Origin: Paraescarpia echinospica
Taxonomy: Eukaryota > Annelida > Polychaeta > Sabellida > Siboglinidae
Assembly: GCA_020002185.1 (NCBI GenBank)
Contig: CM034543.1
Location: 10,437,258 to 10,501,257 of the forward strand
DNA: 64,000 bases
Reading direction: 5' to 3'
Position numbers and translations under genes: made by a program. A model generated the notes under the pieces. That model saw only the letters and a list, made by a program, of their open reading frames with translations, ran no database searches and had not been told where the DNA came from. This document shows positions 58,245-64,000 of the stretch, one piece after another (position 1 is the stretch's first letter; every line of letters begins with the position of its first letter).

Positions 58245-59321
58245 TTACAGGTCACCCTCCATTACTGTCAGAACCATTTGTTTCATAGTGTTTCGCCACT
58301 GTTTCGAAACGGCTTCTTGCAACCAAGTATTGATATTACACAGCTGTTCGACTGTCACGTCGGATAGTTTCACACCGGCATCTAACAAAACACTCAAACA
58401 GTCTTTCACCACTGCAGTTGAATTGATGGACTCCACAGCCTCGTCAAAGTGCATGCAAATTTGAATGTCATCGGGTAACATACAATTGTGACGAAATTTA
58501 CTAGGATGCTCTATCTCGCAACTACGGCATTGTCGTCTTGAGAGTTCAAAGATGCTACATGCTATGTGACGTGCATGTGTCTTCTTCATTTCGGTCACAG
58601 GGAAATCAATGGTAAAGTTCGGACCAGCAAAGTCAGGAGCGGAAATTGCAACGTTGGCAGGCTGGGTAGACGTTGTGACATTGACAGCGTGGGTAGTTGT
58701 GACGTCGTTAGGAATGGAAGTTGGTGTCGATGCTGTCCCGTTGTCGTTTGTCGTCTCTGTCGACACAGAGACTATTCGTTGCCGCTTTGATGGTAGCGGA
58801 CCTTCACTGTAGCCCTGCAAGAATATTTCGATAACATTTTAAAAATATTAAAGATTGCATGGGAATAGTACACCGTTGCTAGAGTATGGTGATACAAGGA
58901 TAGGTAGGAAACAATGATAAGAAGTGACTTAATAGGAAGTAAGGTGACACGTTGTATGATCATAAAGTATAAAACGGGGCGAAGTTTTAGCGGAAGTAAA
59001 GACACGGTGGACGCCATTTTGACGGAAGTGAAGATATACAGGCACGCCATTTTAGGGAAAGTATAGACACAGGGAATGACATTTTAGGTGAAAGCATATA
59101 GTAAAACAATATAAAGTATGACTCACCACAAGCGCTTTCAACTTGGCCTCCTCGGCCGTCCTCTTCCGGCGGGCACAACATCCGCTGGTGATATGTTGCT
59201 TGGAATTACATTTCCGTGTGAACGATCCCCCACAGTCTGAACAGGTGAAGGGTCTCTTCGATGGTGGTAGATATCTCGGGGTCGGTAGGGACGCCTCCTT
59301 GGCATTGATCGTTCGAATCAT
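58245..59321 (-). CDS. Zinc-finger protein B of the Polinton-like element (two exons, 254 aa)
   Basis: Exon 1 59321-59127 (65 codons) and exon 2 58814-58245 (189 codons and stop), with GTGAGT donor, TTGCAG acceptor, phase 0; both exons are intact. The start ATG at 59321 (MIRTINAKEA) is about 115 nt after a TATA box; an upstream ATG gives only a 5-codon frame. Exon 1 has a C2HC finger (FTCSDCGGSFTRKCNSKQH, ending TSGC) and RRKRTAEEAKLKALV, matching exon 2 of gene A including the exon boundary. Exon 2 has a basic SKRQR, a long Thr/Asn/Ala linker, then CRSCEIEHPSKFRHNC (C-x2-C-x3-H-x5-H-x-C, a possible zinc knuckle) and a helical end (VKDCLSVLLDAGVKLSDV). I recall similar HPSQ..H.C motifs in unannotated invertebrate proteins. 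It is the best preserved gene of the element; a nuclear DNA-binding role is inferred. Confidence 0.75.
58979..59086. repeat. YY1-like motif repeats in the gene B intron
   Basis: GCCATTTT at 59013 and 59046, GACATTTT at 59078 and a decayed unit near 58980, about 33 bp apart. On the gene's strand they read AAAATGGC. They correspond in position and spacing to the array in the gene A intron, showing that the introns are homologous too. Confidence 0.8.
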
Positions 59322-59433
59322 ATCACTCGATTCTGCTGTATCGCGAGGGCCGTATTACGATATATTCAACATGATGATGTTGGCCGTGCTATCGTCGTGA
59401 TACGAATGAAGGTCCGACTGGTAGAGCTCCGCG

Positions 59434-59477
59434 TTTATATAGTTAGTGAATGTGCCGAAAGGTCACGTGGGCGTGCC
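59434..59477 (-). promoter_or_regulatory. E-box/TATA promoter module of gene B
   Basis: The minus strand reads GGCACGCCCACGTGACCTTT (59477-59458), and 22 bp after the CACGTG comes TATATAAA (59441-59434). The 20-mer is identical to the gene A module. Confidence 0.75.
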
Positions 59478-59880
59478 GAACGAGCACAGACCTCAGAGTA
59501 GAAAGTACACGAACGAATTGCAGAAAAGATCAGACTTGTGAATCGAATACCAGTTCAAACCAATTTGCAAACAGGATCAAAAGTGTGTTGGAACGTTTGT
59601 TTGAACATTTGTCAGTGAAAGTTTGCAAAGTTGTATGTTTAAAAGTGTATTTGAAGGTATGCTTATATGTTGAAGGTTAATGTTGGATGGTCTGTATGTA
59701 TGTATGTGTAAATGTATAGGATATGTTTGACCAACTCACCTCGTGCACATAATTACTTTTAATGACGTCACTATATGACTTCAAATAGTGGGTCTAACCT
59801 ATGAGAATAGCTAATACTCTTTTGTGAGAATGTGGTTGGCTCTGAAAAGAACCGTTTCTTGGAATTTCGTCGAATTTTTC

Positions 59881-60060
59881 TTATGATGCTAATGATGATG
59901 ATGATGAACACACGAGTTCCTGTTGTTGTTGTTCGCACTTTATCCTGGACAGTGTGTTCTTGATGAGCACGGAGCGTCGGAGGTAAGACTCCGGGTTGTT
60001 GTTTTGCGTGTCTTGCGCATCTCGCGAAGTTTCTCGACAGATAACCTCAAGAGGGGTCAT
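59881..60060 (-). CDS. Small ORF C2 of the Polinton-like element (59 aa)
   Basis: The minus-strand ATG (60060-60058) overlaps the stop of C1 as ATGA. The peptide starts MTPLEVICRETSRDAQDTQN and has YLRRSVLIKNTLSRIKCEQQ and a Ser run before TAA at 59883-59881. The overlap may reflect termination-reinitiation, or C1 and C2 may be one gene split by a one-base slip. A donor-like GAG|GTGAGT follows at about 59738. No family recognised. Confidence 0.45.
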   Translation of the reverse strand: MTPLEVICRETSRDAQDTQNNNPESYLRRSVLIKNTLSRIKCEQQQQELVCSSSSSLAS

Positions 60061-60227
60061 ATCTCCTTGCAGTGGTTGGATGTAGTCACTGACGGAGACA
60101 TTCGCTTAGCAGGTTGACAGTCACACGGGTCGGTCGCCGGGTGCCATCGCTTGTTACCTCCAGCAATATATCGGACATTCTCGGTAGCAATATCTCGGAC
60201 GTTGTCAGTTGATGAAATAGAACCCAT
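60057..60227 (-). CDS. Small ORF C1 of the Polinton-like element (56 aa)
   Basis: I choose the ATG at 60227 (MGSISSTDNVRDIATENVRY) because the TATA box is at 60278-60271, so transcription should begin near 60245; the longer open frame to 60374 would run through the promoter. The peptide has two Cys close together (DPCDCQPAKRM) and a third near the end (NHCKEI). The imperfect repeat NVRDIATENVRYIA is visible. Function unknown. Confidence 0.5.
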   Translation of the reverse strand: MGSISSTDNVRDIATENVRYIAGGNKRWHPATDPCDCQPAKRMSPSVTTSNHCKEI

Positions 60228-60270
60228 TTTCAAGATGTAAGATATAATGGCCACAATACCTGACGCAGGT

Positions 60271-60315
60271 CTTTTATACCAGTTCGACCGAACATAAAGG
60301 TCACGTGGGCGTGCC
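60271..60315 (-). promoter_or_regulatory. E-box/TATA promoter module of gene C
   Basis: The minus strand reads GGCACGCCCACGTGACCTTT (60315-60296), then TATAAAAG (60278-60271), 23 bp after the CACGTG. A further identical 20-mer lies at 60364-60345 inside the right TIR; it has no TATA box at the same distance and mirrors the gene A module position. Confidence 0.75.
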
Positions 60316-60340
60316 GAAAGATTATGGATTGTAGGACAGA

Positions 60341-60667
60341 ACATAAAGGTCACGTGGGCGTGCCGAAAGATCACCGACTGCAGAATAGAAAATTCAAAAG
60401 CACGGACCTCAGAGTAGAAAGTACAAAAGCACGGACCGAAGAGTAGTTATTTAGTTCACCACTTATCTAACAGGGGTGCTTTCAGTTGATGATGATGTAT
60501 CCACCAGGAGTAAGCACTTGACAAAAAACAAGAGACACGAACTTAAGCACTATCGATATTTGGTTCACTGATATCCGTCAGGGATGATGTTTGTAGTTCA
60601 TGATCTATCCGTCAGGGGGAGTTTTGGGAATACAAGTTCATACCAGCTTGCATCCGGGTAATGAACT
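60341..60667 (-). repeat. Right terminal inverted repeat
   Basis: Inverted partner of 50011-50368, ending GGGTAATGAACT. It contains the doubled TATCCGTCAGGG phrase (60573 and 60607) and CCACCAGGAGTAAGCACTTG as on the left. Confidence 0.92.
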
Positions 60668-61100
60668 GTGGTAAGTGCAAATGTCCTATGTAAAACTGTA
60701 GCGTTGTTTAAAAACTATAGCACTGATGAATGTTAAAGTATTGCGAGACCTTGATTTTGTTTATAAAGATGTCTCAAAGAATGTTACATGTTCAGGAATC
60801 ACTTCACGTCTCCCATTAATAACATACATAGGTATGCAAACATTGACAAACACCTATTTAATAATACAGGAAGCAGTCGACGTATGCAAGTAATAAGAGA
60901 CACTGATAGGCAAAACTTTACAAACAGGGTGATGGGCAGGTCGTAGATACGTATGATATCCAGAAATGAAAAAATTTGACTTATTTTACTAGTTCTCTAC
61001 CAATTCGTCAGGTTTGAACTTATGTTAAAGTTGTAAATGTATAGGCTAGGAGAGGCCTACACCTAAACAAATAGTCGACAACCTAAGGGACATAAAAAAA
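60668..61100. other. Right flank of the element, non-coding
   Basis: No LINE sequence matching 49.9 kb continues here, so the element did not simply insert into that LINE. Nothing else recognised. Confidence 0.5.
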
Positions 61101-61106
61101 GACACA

Positions 61107-61122
61107 ATTGCGCATGCGCAAT
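61107..61122. promoter_or_regulatory. 16-bp perfect palindrome ATTGCGCATGCGCAAT (NRF-1-like)
   Basis: The core GCGCATGCGC fits the NRF-1 consensus. It is followed by two TTTAA.GACGT phrases (61130 and 61150). Regulatory role inferred only from the motif. Confidence 0.4.
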
Positions 61123-61189
61123 GGCCTATTTAACGACGTCACTGACCTGTTTAATGACGTATTTGACCTATTTTTATAGTAAAAAGAAA

Positions 61190-61445
61190 CAAGAGACACG
61201 AACTTAAGCAGTATCGATATTTGGTTCACTGAAATCCGCTAGGGGGAGTTATTTGTACTTCTCTTTCAGTTCGTAACCTTTCCACCAAGGGGCGCCAATT
61301 TTCATAAATAAGACGCACCAAATTAGGCAGTACTCCTACATTTAGTCCAAATCTTGTACAACTTGTACAATTTTAGTTCCGACAAAATCCGCCAGGGGCG
61401 AAACTTTTAATGTTTTAGTTTCGAAAAAATCTGCTATGGGGCGTA
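61190..61445 (-). repeat. Diverged TIR-like fragment of a related element
   Basis: ACAAGAGACACGAACTTAAG, TATCGATATTTGGTTCACTG and ATCCG.YAGGGGGAGTT match the right TIR at 60528-60620 in the same orientation with about 10% differences. After that, four looser units of the ATCYGCYA.GGGGCG type follow. It looks like the end of a second, older copy or of a sister family. Confidence 0.65.
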
Positions 61446-61457
61446 CATCCGGGCACT

Positions 61458-61520
61458 TGACCTTGACTTTTGACCTTGACCTACATCCGGGTACTTGACC
61501 TTGACCTAGTTATGACGTCA
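61458..61520. promoter_or_regulatory. Three TGACCTTGA sites plus TGACGTCA
   Basis: TGACCTTGA at 61458, 61471 and 61496 (complement TCAAGGTCA, the extended half-site bound by ERR/SF-1-type nuclear receptors), then a CRE octamer at 61513-61520. Two ACATCCGGG phrases separate them, so part of this is a local tandem repeat. Confidence 0.4.
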
Positions 61521-61529
61521 TTTGCACTC

Positions 61530-62290
61530 GCACTACTCATAATCGTTCCATCCCCGCTGGACCACCTACATTACTTCTTTCCATAACCATATTTCGTCAA
61601 AATAATCATCAGGACATAATACACCGTTAAAATACTTGCTGCAAAATAAGTCACAAAAATGTCACCATCTCGCAATTACATTATGCAAATGACCTGCTGT
61701 GTCGTCATTTCCGCCGCCAACTAGCTTGCGGAAATACAAACATAATGCAAAACCCTGTTATCTCCAAAAAGGTCCACGTACGCGTTTCATGAAAGCTGCA
61801 CGCTTGAAGCTCCAGTCTTCCTGGTGAACAACAAATAGCGGTATCGAGAGCTTACTTAGGAGTGTGCGCCAGCAGTGAGTCATAACCTTTAAACAAGTGC
61901 AGCGCAAAATAGAGCAATTACGTAATACGTCTCGAATCAGTACCCTGTACGTCGGTCATTGTTTACAAGAAAAGATGGGTTGACTGCGCTAGATTAGATT
62001 GAAGTAAGTCTTATCTTAATCTGGTATAAAAATAGTGTAGATAGACTTTGTGTATTTTTGCGCGCTTGTATATCTATACAGGTGAATATGTGTCGAGTCA
62101 TTCCTTTGCGTATTGGCGCATGTGAATGGAAGACAACGTGGCAACACATTAAAGAGATTAGGTTTTCTTTTAGAAGATTAGGTTAATTATTTGTCATCTG
62201 CCAACTATACCTGTTTAGAATGTATGTGACGTTTGCTGTACGGGAGGTGGTCATTTGGGGTTCTGTACTTCCGTGCCTTCATTAATGTTA
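61530..62290. other. Non-coding stretch
   Basis: No ORF or repeat recognised. Confidence 0.4.
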
Positions 62291-62296
62291 AAAGAA

Positions 62297-62425
62297 CGTA
62301 GTCTGTTCCTAGTTTTTCGTGCATTAATTAACATAATGTTCTTAAGCGTATACTAACTACATTGAAGGTATACTGCCTGCAAAATTGTGTTTTAGTTTCA
62401 ATTTGAAGGCACGACCACGGGTGCA
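62297..62425 (+). repeat. Fragment related to the interior of the 3658-4368 element
   Basis: AGTCTGTTCCTAGTTTTT, 'ATACTAACTA.TTGAAGGTAT' and CTGCCTGC.AA.TTGTGTTT follow the order seen at 4129-4230. Confidence 0.6.
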
Positions 62426-62635
62426 TGTTCAAATAGTAAGCAAAACATTCAGTTTCAAAACAAGTTTTATTCGGGCTGACCAAACTGCTATGCCCTTTGA
62501 TGTTCAACGACGCTCACTTTCTCATGGTCAACACAACAGACTTCCAGTTAGAAAACACTAATCCCGCTAATTCCGGATAGACGAAAAGACTACGTCCCTT
62601 TAAAGGGAGCCAGTCATTTTCTCAAGTCTCACTCT

Positions 62636-62852
62636 AAGTTGCTCCAAGTCCACTCAGCTGTATGAATAAATACCTGTCTGTAGACAGTGGTGAATACTTG
62701 TATATAATTAGTCTTCGCGCATTAATTACAGCTTGGCTGAATGTTTCCCAGAGAAGTCGAAATGGTATTTGACTGAATTGGTCTGCAAGGGAGTAAATTG
62801 TAAAGTGCTTTGGGCAGTCCAGGATTGGATATTGCGCTATATAAGAACTTAC
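62636..62852 (+). mobile_element. tRNA-derived SINE, copy 7 (headless)
   Basis: Body from CTCAGCTGTATGAATAAATA to TTGCGCTATATAAGAACTTA; the tRNA head is missing. Confidence 0.8.
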
Positions 62853-62859
62853 AATTTTA

Positions 62860-63390
62860 CGTTTGTCATGTGATTGTGTTTCGTGATGTTGCATGTCAAT
62901 TGAATGAACGAAATATGTCGCGTGTTGTAGTAGGTGATAGTGTTGCACGTCAGAGGAACGCATACCGTTTGCCACATGAGAAAGTGTGGCGTTTGCCACA
63001 TGTTCGTTCATGGTCATGTTTTATGTCAGTTAAACGAGTTGATAATATGGTCGTTTTGTAATTGTCTTGAGAGGTGCAGTGGTGAATTCCCTGATTTTCC
63101 AAGTTTCCAGGCTTGAGTGAGGCGATTTACCAACTCCCTAAGATTCAGAGTGTGTTTTAGTCATGCAGAATTTGTGTCGTTGTCCAGGAATAGTTTGGAT
63201 ATGGGAGATGTTTCGCTCGGGGCGTCCTCAAAACCGCATTCAACAATTGAACTATCCATCATGTGACCTGTTGCCTAAAAAAAGCTCCGTCAAGACATCA
63301 GAAATGGACGCCGAACGCGTCATTACCAGAAATACCGAGCTTTCGTAGACGCTAGGTTCGTGCCAATCGCCCGCGTTAAATGACAGATCT
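62860..63390. other. Non-coding stretch with a short dispersed repeat
   Basis: 63255-63310 is the inverted counterpart of 47318-47372. Nothing else supportable. Confidence 0.4.
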
Positions 63391-63392
63391 AA

Positions 63393-64000
63393 GGCCGTGT
63401 TCACACTGGTAATTTTAGAGGACGCGCGTACAGTTCGCGAACGGTTTGCGTTCAGTTGGCCGTGTACACACTGGTTCCGCTGCGTCGGGTGCGTCGGGTC
63501 CGCTCAGACCACCTCTCGATGTGTTCTCAGTGGACGCAAACGGTACGCGCCCACTTGTCTCTGTACTGTAATGTGAACGCGCTAGTGGGCGCATACGGTT
63601 CGCTAATGACGCGCAATCTGCGTATTTTACTCTCGTGGACATTTTACTGCTAACCTCATACTTTATTTGTCTACCCATGATTGCATATATGTAAATATTA
63701 TAATAATTATTATTATATATATTATACATAAATTATCTCATATATTTTAATAATATTCAAGTAGCAGTTTTATTTTATTTTAATGAATTAAATTGAATTA
63801 TTTGACTGTTTTTATAATTATCATATTATATTAAGTTTTTATTTATGAGCTCATATATCACGTACATTTAATGTTTTACATTATTATATTCTTGTACAGC
63901 GCTTTGAGCATTGGCACATGACCCGAACAAATGACATGCCACGAATTAACTACATGTAATTGGGTCAGAACCGTTCGCGAACCAGACGCAGTGTGTACAC
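63393..64000. mobile_element. MITE-like element with GTGT(A/T)CACACTG ends, runs to the window edge
   Basis: GGCCGTGTTCACACTGG opens the unit, a second CCGTGTACACACTGGTTCCG lies at 63461, and the window closes on the inverted form (CGAACCAGACGCAGTGTGTA at 63977-63996). The termini are rich in CGCGAACGGTT and the centre (63660-63900) is AT-rich. Harbinger-like by its general look; this is not proven. Confidence 0.5.

Larger units (their letters stand above)
50011..60667. mobile_element. Compact Polinton/Maverick-like element, ~10.66 kb
   Basis: Bounded by near-identical terminal inverted repeats beginning AGTT(G/C)ATTACCCGGATGC. The ends read 5'-AG...CT-3', as in Polintons. The element encodes a protein-primed family B DNA polymerase (broken) and four zinc-finger or small proteins in two converging groups. 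Polintons are usually 15-25 kb with integrase, protease, packaging ATPase and capsid genes; none of these is visible, so this is either a deletion derivative or a distinct compact lineage. No 6-bp target duplication is evident: TAACAC on the left and GTGGTA on the right. The inverted similarity continues ~10-14 bp outside the AG/CT (CACTTAACAC versus CACTTACCAC), so the true ends may lie slightly further out, and the LINE at 48.1-50.0 kb may have removed the left tip. The two TIRs remain very similar although the genes are broken. Confidence 0.85.

Overview
The window is AT-rich eukaryotic DNA, most likely from an invertebrate animal and probably a marine one. The evidence is GT-AG introns, C2H2, THAP and P2X7-type first exons, tRNA-derived SINEs, several non-LTR retrotransposon families and abundant satellite DNA. 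No bacterial-style gene, operon, CRISPR array or rRNA is present. I cannot name the species.

Left part (1-15.7 kb): mostly non-coding and repeat-built. It holds a hAT-like non-autonomous element (3.66-4.37 kb), a 3' piece of a CR1-like LINE (5.2-5.8 kb), a broken conserved ORF on the minus strand (6.4-7.1 kb), three ~160-bp tandem units (7.2-7.65 kb), a patchwork of direct duplications (7.7-10.3 kb), a long inverted repeat pair (1.2 and 10.9 kb), a duplicated exon-like segment (11.4-11.9 kb), and a second CR1-like LINE piece (13.7-14.5 kb).

Middle (15.75-35.5 kb): one apparent host gene on the plus strand. I assemble ten exons whose splice phases agree end to end (1227 nt, 408 codons plus stop); the product is not recognised. 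Its introns are packed with foreign DNA: orphan THAP and P2RX7-like first exons in intron 1, a 29-bp pyrimidine-strand minisatellite and a hAT-like element in intron 2, an almost perfect ~210-bp foldback in intron 6, and about 5 kb of 25-bp satellite in intron 7.

35.5-50 kb: retrotransposon debris. This comprises four CR1-like LINE copies (36.6, 37.1-38.0, 43.6-44.6, 48.1-50.0 kb), a GC-richer LINE with a PHD-like finger after its reverse transcriptase (41.2-43.3 kb), SINE and MITE-like elements, and an L2-like 3' end.

50.0-60.7 kb is the most interesting part: a compact Polinton/Maverick-like element of about 10.66 kb bounded by ~330-360 bp terminal inverted repeats ending 5'-AG...CT-3'. 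Rightward from the left end run a two-finger zinc-finger gene and a protein-primed family B DNA polymerase. The polymerase is ruined by a nonsense codon, two frameshifts and two internal deletions. Leftward from the right end run three transcription units: a two-ORF small gene, a second zinc-finger protein paralogous to the first, and a zinc-finger protein with a conserved helical C-terminal region (frameshifted). The two sets converge on a shared poly(A) region at 55.6-56.4 kb. The same 20-bp E-box module precedes three of the units, with a TATA box 22-23 bp downstream. Introns of the two paralogous zinc-finger genes carry arrays of AAAATGGC (YY1-like) motifs with 33-bp periodicity. I see no integrase, packaging ATPase, protease or capsid gene. 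A diverged TIR-like fragment lies just outside at 61.19 kb.

60.7-64 kb: a cluster of nuclear-receptor, NRF-1-like and CRE-like sites (61.1-61.5 kb), a truncated SINE and a MITE-like element running off the end.
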